From Acanthosepion pharaonis (Eukaryota > Mollusca > Cephalopoda > Sepiida > Sepiidae), in NCBI GenBank assembly GCA_903632075.3, contig CAHIKZ030000812.1, positions 452,501-516,500 on the forward strand: a stretch of DNA of 64,000 nt. The letters run 5' to 3'. The position numbers were made by a program, and so were the translations under genes. The notes beneath the pieces were generated by a model. That model was not told the DNA's origin, searched no databases, and saw nothing but the letters and a program-made list of their open reading frames with translations. Shown piece by piece: positions 31,568-43,080 of the stretch; position 1 is the first letter of the stretch; each line of letters begins with the position of its first letter.

Positions 31568-31800
31568 CTAACAATATATGCGTGTGTGTGTACGTGTGTA
31601 TTTGGACAGCAATCCCTCTTTTATACAAGTTTCTTTAAAGACGATTGACAAGTTACTGTGATTAAGCTTTTTATTTAATTTTTCTTGTGTTCGTACAAGT
31701 GCTTTCATTTCTGGACACAAAGTGTGTAAAAACTGTCCAAAAGTTCTGCATATCCGATCGCTTTCGGCTATTCTTTTAGCCTTTATCAAGTATGATTTTT
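31568..31800 (-). pseudogene. Probable PLE 5' fragment (N-terminal region)
   Basis: On the - strand a degraded PLE terminal motif (CTTGATAAAGGCTA...TAGCCGAAAGCG, about 31748-31790) leads into a 73-residue frame at 31568-31789 containing MKALVRTQEKLNKKLNHSNL and FKETCIKEGLLSKYT. I recall this combination from 5' regions of molluscan PLEs, but no catalytic motif is present, so the assignment is tentative. Confidence 0.4.
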
Positions 31801-32750
31801 ATTTTTTATTTTTAACTAAATGTGTAGGTTTTATTATGTATGTGTCTGAAGTTATAGGAATATTTTATTCTTTTCAAATGCCATTTTCGTAGTTCCTATT
31901 GTATTATTAAGGCTTCCATTAATTTTAATCTTTTTTTTTTTTTTTACATGTGGATGCGGGTACCTACCTAACAAGAATATTCTAGATAGACATGTAGTAG
32001 TATAACCGATATAATTATTTATAAGTTTGGTTTGATCAGGAACACAGTTCCTTAAGGGGCATTTGAACCCAAAAATAATATTGGTTCTTATAATAAGGTT
32101 AGCTTTTTAAAATTTTTTTCTCATAGATAATTAATTTAAGTTCACATCAACTGGGGTTGTGTATTTCTTTGTGATATCTCTAAGAGAAAATTCTTGCTTA
32201 TAGTTAACATGTATTTGACTTTTGTAGATGTTAATGTTTTTATCTCTGTGTTCAGTATTGTTATTAGTTACTTTAAAAAGAAATATTCTAGTCTGGTGAT
32301 CGATGAAGTAGTTAATTTATATATATTTTATTTATATCTGATTTTTTAGTGCACATCCGGATGGATAAACTTTCCAAAGTTCATGTTTTTGCTCGGCTAT
32401 TTTCGACCGTCTCAGCTATTATCAAGAATTAAATATTGTCAGTATTTTAAATTAAATTTTTTTTAGTTACATTTTGACATTTTTGAGAACGTGGCATTTT
32501 AAATTTAAATATAATTGTATCGTCGAAGTGACGTCCTATATAGAACATAGTTTGAAAGCATTAGAAAATGAATGGATTAAATATTATGTTTATATGCATA
32601 TTAAATATTTCATAGATATTTTAAAATACAGTCTTCGATACTTAATTCGCATTGTTCCGTTTGCATGTATTCAAGTATTATGTGCCTTTTTTATATTGAA
32701 ATTTTGGTATTATCTAATAATATTTGTCTTTTTTTAACCAAGCAAAACAG
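31800..32750. other. No recognised gene; second degraded PLE-like motif
   Basis: AT-rich. At about 32393-32430 a TCGGCTATTTTCGACCGTCT and CAGCTATTATCAAG pattern resembles a decayed PLE end on the - strand. An 87-residue frame at 32474-32737 has no known family. Confidence 0.4.
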
Positions 32751-32754
32751 GAAT

Positions 32755-33685
32755 GCCACTAGTCCGTGGGAAGAGGGTACAGTGAGTGTAAGTGAGAGAA
32801 AAGACTGCGTATAGGGAGGATTGAGGGAAGGACAAAGGATGAACAGGATTCAAAAAGATAGAAGATAGCGATTGACGTTGTATTTAAATTTTTGAAGATT
32901 GTAATTATCAGGGAAGCAAGCAAACAGAAAGGAGTTCCACTGGTGGGAAGTGCGGGAAAAAAATGTTGAAGTAAAAGTGGCGGTTGCATTTAGCTATTGC
33001 AATAGTAATCTAGCATGCTTAAAATCAGGAAGTCGGGACACCAGGGAAAATGTTCGTGAGAGCAGTTGACATGAAAATATTTGTAGAAAAATCAGAGAGA
33101 AGCCACGCCAAGTCGGCGAGAAAGTGACTTAAGTCGAGATACCAAGTCATCTTTTGATTTTGTTAAGAACCTCGAGATGAATAGCAGATATGGCAGCAGT
33201 ATTCAATGCACTGATGAATGGTAGATTTGTAAATGTGAAAGATGAACTCCGATGAGCAATGATCCAACCTTAATTGTTAATGCAGATTTTCATTCAAGGT
33301 GTTATTCACTTCAAGTCTGTTTATGGCGGGGGCCAAGAAGGAGGACAGACTCTCCAGGTTCTAGCGTTAGTCACGTTGATGACAGACAAAAAAGTTTATC
33401 TATGGTAGTTAAATGAGAGAAGGTTTGTTTTGGAGGCGTTAAAATCTACAAGCCATTTCCTTCCCAAGTTAATCTCTGATTGGATGTCCTTTTCAAGAGC
33501 ATCCTCCAGATTTACTTTGCCAGCTCTGACGGATTTGCTGTTGAGGCATGAGTAAATGATAGTGTCATCCGCCTAAATACCTACTTGGGTACTGATGACA
33601 CCAGCAAGATCATTGATGAAGATCAGAAACAGTGTAGGACCCAGGATAGAGCCTAGGAGGACACCCGTGTTGTCTTATTTATTGT
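32755..33685 (-). pseudogene. Decayed Jockey-type LINE, RT core to C-terminus
   Basis: Reading leftward from 33665: LGSILGPTLFLIFINDLAG (RT motif B and following), then a stop and ADDTIIYS (the catalytic aspartate pair) near 33565, DALEKDIQSEINLGRKWLVD, FNASKTNLLSFNYHR, a gap, then IHQCIEYCCHICYSS near 33200 and RLGVASL*FFYKYFHVNCSHE near 33110. The last block LLLQHFFPALPTSGTPF matches the PRTARLWNSLP motif out of frame. Stops and frame changes throughout show decay. The nuclease and RT fingers are absent. Confidence 0.75.
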
Positions 33686-33689
33686 ATTT

Positions 33690-34065
33690 TGTTGTTAGAT
33701 GATGGGATGATTATGGGATTGATTTACATTAAATAAGTGAAAAGTTAGCCTATGAGAGAATGTAATGTTTGTTTGACAAACGTAAATATTTAATGTTATT
33801 TTGTGATTAATCATATATAATCAAGAGGTACAATTTCTCAAAGGACACAAGAATTTGTAAACAGCATTGTAAACAAACTATTGGGAATTTTAATGTCCCA
33901 AGTTATAATTAATAATTATTATGAATTTTTTTTAATTTTATAATGAATGATAGATTTAAGCTAATTATTGCAATCATTAAGTGATATTTATCGGCAAATG
34001 ACTTTTTCGCCTTGATTATAGTAAGGATACGATATAATAAATTAATGATGTTTTATTTTATTCTA

Positions 34066-34096
<31 letters not shown>

Positions 34097-34478
34097 TTAA
34101 ATTAACAGATATTTATCGTCGATGACATGATAGAAAAAAAAATTATTATAAGCTTTATCTTCCTCAGCATATAAAATAATGTATCCAACGAAGAAATTAG
34201 TTCTGATATATATATATATATATATATATACTGAAAGTATATAGAAAATAGGAAAGAACGTTAGGTAAATAATCCAAAAGTTCGGTTTAGTACTTTTGTT
34301 ATTATTTTAAAAAATAGTGGTATCGGCCAAAAGTAGCCATAAATATAAATTTATTTAAAAATATGGTTCCAGGTACATAAGAGTTTCATGTCCCCAAAAC
34401 AAGAGCCGAAAACGTCAATATAATTATTTGAATTAAATTGAATTAAAGCAGAGAGTCTTTGTCCCATCTTCCGGTCGA
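33690..34478. other. AT-rich sequence, no recognised gene
   Basis: It contains a (TTA)n array at about 34066-34096 and a (TA)n array at about 34207-34230. Nothing else is supportable. Confidence 0.45.
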
Positions 34479-35221
34479 ATTTTTTTTTTGGAATAGTTAT
34501 TTATTCGTACGTTGGTACAAAATGTGGCACAAGGCCAAAAAAAGGGGTTGGGGAAGGACGGTCTTCTTCTGTCTTAATTCTAAACTTAGCTAGTCACAGA
34601 CACGGACCCAAACATACCAACAATATTCCTATCACCAAAACAACACATTCACTCCTACCTTTCTTACTGCGTCCACCATAATACCTCAAATTCTCTATGA
34701 AATCCTAACTAGTCCCCATATGTACATTTCAAAGTCTGTGGGGGGGGGAAAAAACAACAATTTAAAAAACCCAAATGATTATTTACAATATGATTTAATA
34801 CTATTTACATAAAACAAAACAAAATAGGGTTAGTAATAAAAAAACCCACAATCCCTAAATGTGGCAGAAACATCAGTTAACTGGACGAAATAATTGTGGG
34901 ATTATAACATTATAAAAAGAAACATACACCCACAAACACGCACTCATTTAGACACAATAACAAATACGAAAACACACACACGAAACGAAAGTCATCCCGC
35001 AACAACCAGAGAACTGACATCACTGACCACCTAACGAGGGAGGGGATGGGGAATTAAACAAAAGAAAAATATGGACAGAAATAAAAGGGACCAATGAGCA
35101 TGCATAGCCTAGCTAAGTTAACCAGAAACGGGAAACTAAAAATTCAAACTAAAAAACATAAACTAGCCTAATATCGGGGGGGGTTGCCTCTGTTCAACCC
35201 TGATAGGACAAAATCCTGTAC
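34479..35221 (-). other. 3' UTR and tail of the Tx1/L1-like LINE
   Basis: Non-coding on the - strand downstream of ORF2. It contains C/G runs near 34741-34749 and 35177-35184. The tail GGCCTTGTGCCACAT at 34522-34536, an AATAAA signal near 34500 and the terminal A run mark the 3' end. Confidence 0.65.
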
Positions 35222-36545
35222 CTAACCGACATCCAAGTGGCACTCCAGGTCAGCCCTTTTCACTCTACACGTTCGCGCAAGATTTACCCACCTTTTGCCG
35301 AATTCTGATGAAGAGAGTCGCCGACTTTCCGTCCAAATCTTGACTTTAAGCAGATGCCTAAAGTACAAGATCAGTTGGGAAGAGGTGAACTTCTCACCTC
35401 CATAGAATCCCTTCTGACGTGTCGACCAAATCACGACTCTCATAACTCCTGGCAAGCAGTGGAACACATAAAGTTCAGCCTTCGTCAACGGCGGTGCCAC
35501 ATTGCTACAAACAGAAAAGGCCTCAAGGACAAAGAACTTTCCGTGCAACATGTGAACCATGAGGCCATCAACAAACTTACACAACGGAGCTACCAACTTG
35601 CAATGAAAGAAGACGTGACCTGGGGTCTCGACTTCCCGACTACAAGGTCGGCAGTTTGGATATTTCTCCAAGCCCGCTGCGCAAAGCTTTTTGGCGACTC
35701 AGAGGGCCCCAAGCATCACCAGTCAGATGAGGGATGCCTCATCGTTATTGAGACATTTCAACCTGGGAGCCCAAGGCCAGATCGAGCGAGCCTCCTGCTT
35801 CGTAAGACCGAGCTCGTCAATCAGATCATCATGAACGCCCCCCCACACTAACTAACACTTGAGATAATGCCCTACGAGACAACCCCTGGACGTTGGAGAG
35901 GCCATCCGACGCCCGTAAGAGGCGTTTCAGAGCAAGACGACATTCACGGTAGAAGGAGCACTCGGCTCGGTGTAAACAGCGGGCCTCCTCCTCGCACGAG
36001 TGCACATTTCTAAAGGATGGGAAATTTCGACGGGCGTCTTCCTTCCAGAAGGTGCACTCTTCATCCGGTTCGCGACACAAACGATCTAGGAACCCGATGC
36101 GAAGCATATAGAGACGGATCTCAATGCTAGGCATACCTAGACCGCCTTCAGATGGATGAAGGCAACAGATCTCCCGAGAGACTCTGGCAGCCTTGCCTCC
36201 CCACAAGAAGGAGAATAAGAGCTTCACTAACGCCAGCAAAGTATCAGACGGAAGTGGAAGCACAGAGAGTCGGTAAAGGAGAATCGGGTAGATATGTGAA
36301 ACACACACCTCCGCCCCCCTTTAAGGGACGATTCCTCCGAGACCACAAATTAATTGCGATTTCGGCCTTCCCTTGTACCTCCGACCAATTCATTCCCAAC
36401 TGGATATCTGGACCGAACCAGACGCCGAGTATCTTGACCGGTCTATCCGTCCAGTGGAAAGGTCCGGGAAGAGAAACTCCCTTCCACGCACCCAACCGCA
36501 AGCCAACAGACTTATCGCGGTTGATCTTGGCCCCTTTCACCATCT
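35222..36545 (-). pseudogene. LINE ORF2, thumb and C-terminal zinc knuckle
   Basis: Three overlapping frames continue the RT. 36543-36244 reads INRDKSVGLRLGAWKG and ILGVWFGPD (thumb). 36308-35829 reads YPILLYRLSVLPLPSDT, FLWGGKAARVSREICCLHPS and EGGLGMPSIEIRLYML. 35671-35222 reads CRPCSREVETPGHVFFHC, a CX2CX8HX4C knuckle as in L1 and Tx1 C-termini. The stop at 35222 looks like the natural end. Confidence 0.8.
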
Positions 36546-36558
36546 CATAACAACTGAT

Positions 36559-37700
36559 TTATTTGCTGACTTCGTCAATCTCGGCTCTGCTCGACACAAG
36601 AACCGAAACGTCGTCAGCATAGGCAGAATATCTGGCCGAGGTGGTAGCACCAGGTAGGGAAATTCCGCGTAGGACCGGATTCGCCTTTAACTTGCGAAGG
36701 AAAGGTTCCAACGCAAGAACGTAAAGCATAGGCGAAAGCGGACAACCCTGACGAATAGATCGAGACAATACGAAAGGTTCCGATCTTACCCCGTTCACTT
36801 CCACCAGCGCACCGGGAGTCGCATACAGAAGACGGGTCCAGGAGCGAAAGTACGGCACGAAACCGGCAGCCGAAAGAACAGCCTCCAGGAATCGATGGTC
36901 AACCCTATCAAAGGCCTTGGACTGATCCAAACTGATCAAGCGGACCATATGAACGTTGTCCTGAATAGTCCTGCCCTTCACAGCACAAGTCTGTTCGGAG
37001 CCAATCAGACGAGACTGGACAAGCTGCAAACGGTTAGCTAAGATCTTTGCCAAAATCTTTAACTCTGTATTTAACATAGTTAAATGGCGAAAATTACCTA
37101 TCCCATCCCCACCGTTTTTGTCCTTACGCAGCAACTTGATCACACCCCTGGTGAAGCGTTGAGGTATAGACCTCTGCTTCATCCAGTTGTTGAAAATCAG
37201 TTCCAGCAAAGGAACAAAAACGGGCGACTGCCTTCAAGTAGACTTCGTAGGGAAGACCATCTAATCCCGGAGATTTATCCAGGCCAACCTGTTTAATCCG
37301 ACTCTGTGATGGGACCCTCGCAAAAGCAAGGCAGAGAAAGTCCTAGGCGTCAGCATATGCCCGCCTCACATATGCCCGAGTTTGTAGTCACGGTCCGCTT
37401 ATCCGGCAATGTGATGCACGCGATATGCCGCCGTGATGCATTCCTATTCTCCTCTGCACGCAATTCTGCGGCCCTGTTCGTCGCCTCAGAGGACATTCTT
37501 TTTAACCTAGCCCTAACTACCAGAGCTTGATCCTTCTTGATAAGCAAGGAGGCCAACTCTGCCTTAGCTAAGGCTACTTCCCCACTATCACGGGATTTAA
37601 TTCCTCGATCCACTCATTGCTCTAAAGCCGTTTGCGCCGCTAATCTATCTAGATTGAGTCGACGGCTAAAATCGGCAGCAAACGTTCGAATTTTAGATTT
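36559..37700 (-). pseudogene. LINE ORF2, linker and reverse transcriptase core
   Basis: A coiled, alanine-rich linker (37613-37350) is followed by RT motifs: RGVIKLLRKDKNGGDG, FRHLTMLNTELKILAKILAN, DQSKAFDRVDHRFLEAVL (motif A aspartate), RQGCPLSPMLYVLALEPFL (motif B) and YSAYADDVSVLV (catalytic pair) at about 36640-36609. LNTELKILAKILANRL is typical of the Tx1/L1 group. The part from 37209 to 36559 is one open frame of 216 residues. The Met at 37209 is internal. Confidence 0.85.
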
Positions 37701-37748
37701 TAATTTGTCCCACCAGGCATTTCCCACCACAGCCCCTGTCAGTTCCCT

Positions 37749-38554
37749 TTATAACATTAGTAGCAGCTGGTCCCGGAATTCCTGCTCGCCAAATAACGAG
37801 CAGTTGGATTTCCAGTAACCAGACATCCTAACCTTAGGCTTATCTAAGTTTACACGGACCTGGACAAGCCTATGATCCGAATAAACTATCTCATGGAAAC
37901 TTGGACACCCTAAGAGCCCTACATCGACTCTCCTAACTAAAACTCGGTCGAGGTAGCTAGCACGCACAACTACAGCCGAGTCCAAGTCCAAACTACCCGC
38001 TGAGGGTGCTCATTCCGGTATTTGTCGACGAGATCGAACCCGTCGACAAAGTCGCGAAATGGTTTCACGCCCCAGATGTTAGTAACCGAATATGAATTTG
38101 ACCCTATACGATCTATGTCGGGGTCAAGGATGGCATTCCAATCGCCCGCTAAAACTACCCGACGTGATGTCGTCATAAACGTCCCGATCTGCCGAAACAA
38201 AGCAGGCCGCTGGATATTGGGCCCATAAACCCCAATGAGACGCAAAGCCTTATCCTTTATGGTAATATCCAGCACGCAAAGCCTGCCAGCCGGATCTGCG
38301 AAGACAAGAACACACGCAGCCTTCAAAGACTTGCTCACCAGCCAAGAGACACCCCTCGAGTGTCCATCAAAACATGCTGAATAAAGAATAAACCCCTTAG
38401 ACAGAATGCCTTCATAATCGCGAGAAGAAAAACGGGTCTCTTGCACACAGCATATATTCACCCCTAGGTGAAGGTCGCGATCGAGCCTCACCCTTCGAGA
38501 CTCGGACCTCAGGCCTCGGGCATTCACACTAGCCAACCAGAGAGACATTGTCAA
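37749..38554 (-). pseudogene. LINE ORF2, APE endonuclease domain
   Basis: ORF2 starts at Met 38554, overlapping the end of ORF1 by 26 bases. Motifs in order: SLWLASVNARGL (first strand), NICCVQETRF (catalytic glutamate), LIGVYGPN, VLAGDWNAILDPDIDR (metal-binding Asp/Asn), and after one frame change near 37980, YSDHRLVQV (catalytic Asp-His) near 37886-37860. All endonuclease motifs are therefore present, though split over two frames. The family sets the nick site for insertion. Confidence 0.85.
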
Positions 38555-40591
38555 ATCGATTAGTGTTGTCCTTCAGGATAGAACATGGCTGGGGTGAGGA
38601 CACCGACAGCTCGTCCCATAAACCGGACGCCATCTCACTTTCGACGGTATCATCTTGAGACAAGCCGCCGATGTCCGAAGGATACGTTAATTTAAGAGCC
38701 CTATAAAGGGATGGGTGAACAAAAACGGGAACCCTCCCTTTGAACTCTTGGTTTGATTCGTCCATTTCTGGGTCGAGTAGGTAGGCAAGTTGGGGGCACC
38801 ATTTTTAGAGACGACTGGGCCTCCTCTATCATGCCCCAAATCTCCCGCGTACCTGGGCCAGTTCTTATGACGGTCAGTACCCTTTTTGCAGATGGGAAAT
38901 TTTCGGGCACTTCGACATCCTTTTGAAAATTCCACAAAACGTTTAATGCTTTCGGGTTCCTCGTCTGCCCGAAAACCCTCTCCGCCTGTACCCGGGATAC
39001 GCAGCAGACGTCTTCCCCTTGGAGATATGGTGGCTTAATCTTTTGTTTGTTTTTTTTTGTCAATAGCTGCCTGTGAATCGGGGCTTCTATTTCTTTTCTT
39101 TTGAGGAGATCGAGTAGGTGTTTGACTAGGTTTATCTCTGGGAGCGGTAGAAGGTGTCATGCCAGAAGGCGTCCTAACAGGATGGATATGATTTAGTTTG
39201 TCAATGATTTGGGCGGAGGTGGTTTGGTGAATGTTTTTTTGGTTGATGAAGGGGAAGACGGGGCAGAGGAAAAGGGGCCCGTTGCCCCAGCGATTTTTGA
39301 TTTTTAGCCCGCTTTTCCTTCATTTTTTTCCTTTAGCTTTTTGATGTCTAAAATTTTTTGCCAGCTCGGCTCATTCAATTTTTGCGTGGATGTGGCATTT
39401 TTTTCATACGACGCCGAGGCGTCGCCTCAGAGCTGGTAGAGGGAATGGGGCTGTAGGTGTTTTTTATCCCTGGGGTCATGATGGGACAGAGGCCCCGCTG
39501 TTCGGATCTTCCCTTTGCCCCTAACTACGAGACGCCATTCCCCTCTTCTTTTTCCTTATCCACACTTGTGGAAGGCGTCGGTTTTGGGGGTAATGTGGGT
39601 AAAGACCCAACCGAGGGATTTTCTCCACCGGTCCGCTTCGCAGTTAGGCCCACTACAGGCGCCGCGGATTTGACAGTCTCGGCCAAAGGGGATTTTAGTC
39701 GCCAGCGGCCGGAACTCCAGGGCCTTCTTCCCTGGGCAGGAGGAGGAAAGGTGACCAGTCTCTCCACACCTCCAGCAAGTAGGTTTCCTACCGGTCACAA
39801 TGACCGGCATTTTCCGGCCGCCTAAATCCAAACAGTTGGGGATGGACTTGAAGGCCTTCTGATCTAACATAATATCGAAAGTCCATCCCCGTTCAAGTTG
39901 TCGGAGAGAGCCCCTAAAATCTGGCCGTGCTGCATAAAAAATGCAGCCAGGTGCTCTCCCGATACCTGAGGAGGGACTTCAAATACGGCCACCCTGGTCC
40001 TTCGCCGGCCCTCATTCTCTGTCCTTAAAATAAGGCCTTTCGTGATTAGTTCTTTTTTTGCCATTGCTAGGCAATCTTCAGGCATGGGCAGCAGCACGTC
40101 TCACATGAAAAACCCAACACCTTTAATAACTCTTTGGGGTTTCATCCCCAGGGACAAAAGTGATTTAATCACTGTCTTTCGTCGAGCGACAAATTTTGCG
40201 CGAACGCGTGTCCACCACGAAGACCGACACCATTCTCTTTGCGAACATCTTAAGCTCTTGGACGTCTTCGAGCCCATCTTTCTTCAAGATGAGCGTAGCC
40301 TTAGCCTTTTTCAAGAAATTTACAAGATGGGGGGGCTTCAGCAAGAGGGTATTCCTCGGCTGTCTTCTTGGCAAGTGCCTCCTTCGGCACCTCGTCATTT
40401 CATTAGACCTTCATGGTTTCTTCCTTTTTAGTGCTACTAACTTCCTTCGCAAGAGGGCAGATTTACCCGTTTCTTTGATGATTTCATTTTATTCTTGGCC
40501 TTAGCAGCCGCCTCCTTCGGAACCTCGTCGACTTGCTTCGTGCCATTTGGCTTGAGACCTGCGGGTCTATATTTTCTTTTTTCATCCAACA
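38529..40591 (-). pseudogene. LINE ORF1 (RNA-binding, CCHC zinc knuckle)
   Basis: A Met at about 40591 begins a lysine-rich N-terminus (MLDEKRKYRPAGLKPNGTKQ). Further on comes RRTRVAVFEVPPQVSGEHLAAF, an RRM-like or gag-like strand pattern, near 39990-39925. Then PVIVTGRKPTCWRCGETGHL, with the CCHC knuckle CX2CX4HX4C near 39780-39740. The rest is proline- and serine-rich. The frame changes at least four times. The final segment reads ESEMASGLWDELSVS and stops at 38529. ORF1 proteins of this type coat the LINE RNA. Confidence 0.75.
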
Positions 40592-41020
40592 TTTTAAAGG
40601 TGGGATAATGGAAAACAATAATCTAAAAAATTAGAAGAAATTAGACAAATAAAGAAAAGCCTGGATACACCAGTAAATTAAAAATTACAAAAAAAAAAAA
40701 AATAAACTTTAAAACAAAGGCTATTAAATAAATAAACTGGGAAAACTAAAAGTTTTGGACTCATCCAATATTTACCTTTCCAACCTAAAAAAAGCACAGT
40801 CCACATCGTACGCCTACGTACCTTCAACCAATAGAAATGGCAAGAATAGAAAAAGCAACCCCATTGGTCAATTTTTGAAGTTCACGTGCAGAAACAGAAA
40901 TTGCGCCAAAACCAAGTGAGCCATTTTGAAACCCAAATGACATAAAAGCAAACGTAGACAGCCCCAGACAGTCAGTCTCACAGTCTCGCGGAGTGCCAAT
41001 ATACTCCACGCCGTTCTAAA
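40592..41020 (-). promoter_or_regulatory. Probable 5' UTR and internal promoter of the LINE
   Basis: Between the ORF1 start and the A-rich tract lies about 430 bases of non-coding sequence. On the - strand near 41000-40960 it contains CTCCGCGAGACTGTGAGACT, a GC-richer start resembling LINE 5' ends. No promoter motif could be proven. Confidence 0.4.
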
Positions 41021-42080
41021 TTTTTTGCGCACCATTTAACAATGGGAACATTCAACGATCGACTTGTGAACAGAAAAACTTATTTATGTACAGTGAATTG
41101 TATTCACTACTAAAAAAAAGTAAACATCAAATACGATTAGGGTAAACAAATAAAAAACTCTTTCCAAAAAATTATTCATGGATATTCGACACAGGAAATT
41201 AAAACAATATACATTCACGGAAAAACAATAAACACACATTTTTTAAACAAGACTGATTGTCCAATCTGTATATTGATAAATTGTATATAAAATAAACTGG
41301 TTCGGGACACAGTAAGACACGCATCCAAACAAAAAATCCTTTTTAAATTAAAATTGTCCCCAACAAAAATAAAAAAAAAATAAAAACAAGATCAAACTAG
41401 AAAACTGAAAAGAAAGAATATAAAATAAATAGTCAGGTAAGACTTTTAAAAAAATCAAAATGGCGCCCAAAGGCTGTCGAGAATAAAAAAAAAAAACAAT
41501 AAAAGAAACTCCTCTCTTTTTTGGTCAACAAATAAATTCAAATGTAATATACAGAAAGAAAAACAAAAGAAATAAAAAGTCTAGTTTGAAACTAGTCAAA
41601 CCAAATTAAAAATAAAGGTTTGCGGCCGAAGTCGCTAAAGAAATAAATTAAATGAAAAAGAAATACAAAAGTATTAAACTAATCAAACCAAAGAATAAAA
41701 GATTGCGACCGAAGTCGCTAAAAAAATAAAAACGAGGGAGGGTAAACTAAAAAGGAAATAGAAACAAAGCTTTCTTTTTCTTTTTTCTTAAACGGTACTT
41801 ATTTTTTTTTTTAAATCGAAAACTGAAAAGAAATAAACAGAAATTTTGTCAAACTGGACTAAAATAAAAATAAAATGTGGGCAGTTGTCCGAAAAACTTT
41901 GAAACAAAAAGAAATGAAAGACAAAAATAAAAAAATAAAAACTTTTACAGAAAAAACTTGGTGGGCCGAAGAAAGTTCGTCAATTAAGAAATAACAAGTT
42001 CGTCAATCTTAAAGAAAAAAATAAAGAAAGTTCGTCGAAAAGAAATCTGAAAATATAAACAATGAATTCCAAAAATCCCG
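41021..42080. other. A-rich, strand-skewed tract with short repeats
   Basis: The + strand is very A-rich with few T and many AAATAAA and AAAGAAA runs. The motif GCGGCCGAAGTCGCTAAA (about 41622) recurs as GCGACCGAAGTCGCTAAA (about 41706), and AAAGTTCGTC recurs at 41973 and 42026. No gene is visible. It could be more 5' UTR of the adjacent LINE or an independent low-complexity repeat. Confidence 0.5.
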
Positions 42081-42083
42081 ACG

Positions 42084-42355
42084 TTTCTGGTCAAAAATAA
42101 AACAGTATTTACATTAGTCGGACTATTGTCCTCATCAACAACGTTTCGGCCGTTGTACGCTCCGGCCTTCTTCAGGTGGTTGGAATTTCGAACTGAAAAT
42201 CTTGGGGTAGACTGTTCTAATTCCACGTGCCAATGGAAAGTTATCAGTTAACTAATTTTCCTCTGAAAGTTCTCCAGGAATTGAACTCACCTTCTTTGGG
42301 TCTGTCAATGGATCTAAAACGCCTTTATCCACTGTGCCAAATCTGGGATGAACTT
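42084..42355 (-). repeat. tRNA-headed SINE-like unit with PLE-like tail
   Basis: On the - strand TGGCACAGTGG (42329-42339) matches the A box TGGCNNAGTGG, and AGTTCAATTCC (42278-42288) is a B box with one mismatch, about 45 bases downstream, as in tRNA genes. The body then contains GAACTTTCAGAGGAAAATTA and AGAACAGTCTACCCC, also present at 45650-45725 on the + strand. It ends with CCACCTGAAGAAGGCCGGAG ... GGCCGAAACG and GATGAGGACAATAGTCCGAC, which also occur at 42590-42660 beside the PLE. Confidence 0.6.
42110..42182 (-). ncRNA. Hammerhead-like core, PLE type
   Basis: On the - strand CTGAAGA (a permitted hammerhead core with A at position 7), then AGGCCG/CGGCC pairing across a 10-base loop, then GAAACG. 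Stem III and stem I do not form convincingly, so this is a relic or a variant. Confidence 0.35.
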
Positions 42356-42384
42356 CTGGTATTATAAAAAAAATGGCATCATTT

Positions 42385-42670
42385 TTGACAGTGCTCATAT
42401 TGCAATTTTTTTTTTTTTTTTTTATTTTGCATGTCTTTACCAGAGTTCATTTGCAACTTTGTTATCATTGCTTTTTCTCGCACTCCTTATTACTGGTTTT
42501 ATATTGTATTTATTTCATTTGGTCGGCTCAGGAAATTTTTATGGTAGCATATGTGCTGCTTAAGTTTACGAATTTTCCAATTGTTTCCAATGAAGAAGGC
42601 CGGGCGTACAAGCCGAAACGTTTGACAAATAATTTGATGAGGACAATAGTCCGACTAATGTAAATACTTA
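42385..42670 (+). repeat. pLTR-like direct repeat, left copy
   Basis: Blocks CTCATATTGCAA, TTACCAGAG, TTGCAACTTTGTTATCATTG, CTTATTACTGGTT and AAGTTTACGAATTTTCCAAT recur in the same order and orientation at 45320-45530. This left copy continues into GAAGAAGGCCGGGCGTACAA...CCGAAACG (42594-42625). Confidence 0.8.
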
Positions 42671-43080
42671 CATTCATCTCAGAAATATAGACAAAGAAAT
42701 TTTTTGAATCACTAATTCTGAAATTTACGCGGCATATTCATTATTAAGGTTAAAATTACTATGGTAACGTCTAAATTATTTAAAAAAAAGGGTTAATAAT
42801 TTGTATCAATATCTCGTTACATTCTAGTCTGGTTAGGGTGTCTAAATTTAAAGCGGAAGATTACATTTTAATTTGGTTTTTATTTTATTTATTTTATTTT
42901 TTCTCCTGAAAGGGTTTTGTGTATATAAAACTGTCGTAATTAGCTAAAATTTTTTTTTTTTGACGACTTTATAAAGTATTTTTTTTTATATTTTTGGCTG
43001 GGGTTTTAAACTTTTATTTAGAGTTTATGGATTTTAAAAATTTTATTTTTATTTGTTTGTTTGTTTTTTATGCTAATTAT

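Larger units (their letters stand above)
34479..41020 (-). mobile_element. Long bicistronic Tx1/L1-like LINE
   Basis: On the - strand: a 5' UTR (about 41020-40592), ORF1 with a CCHC knuckle (40591-38529), ORF2 with APE endonuclease, reverse transcriptase and C-terminal zinc knuckle (38554-35222), a 3' UTR of about 700 bases, and a tail where GAATAAATAACTATTCC is followed by an A run (T run 34480-34489 on the + strand). The total of about 6.5 kb fits a full-length element. Multiple frame breaks in both ORFs mean it is inactive. Higher GC than its surroundings marks it clearly. Confidence 0.85.

Noticed and set aside
32474..32737. 87-residue hydrophobic frame
   Set aside because: AT-rich, no motif, no neighbouring support.
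42262..42355. Functional tRNA gene on the - strand
   Set aside because: A and B boxes are good but the acceptor and anticodon stems do not form convincingly.
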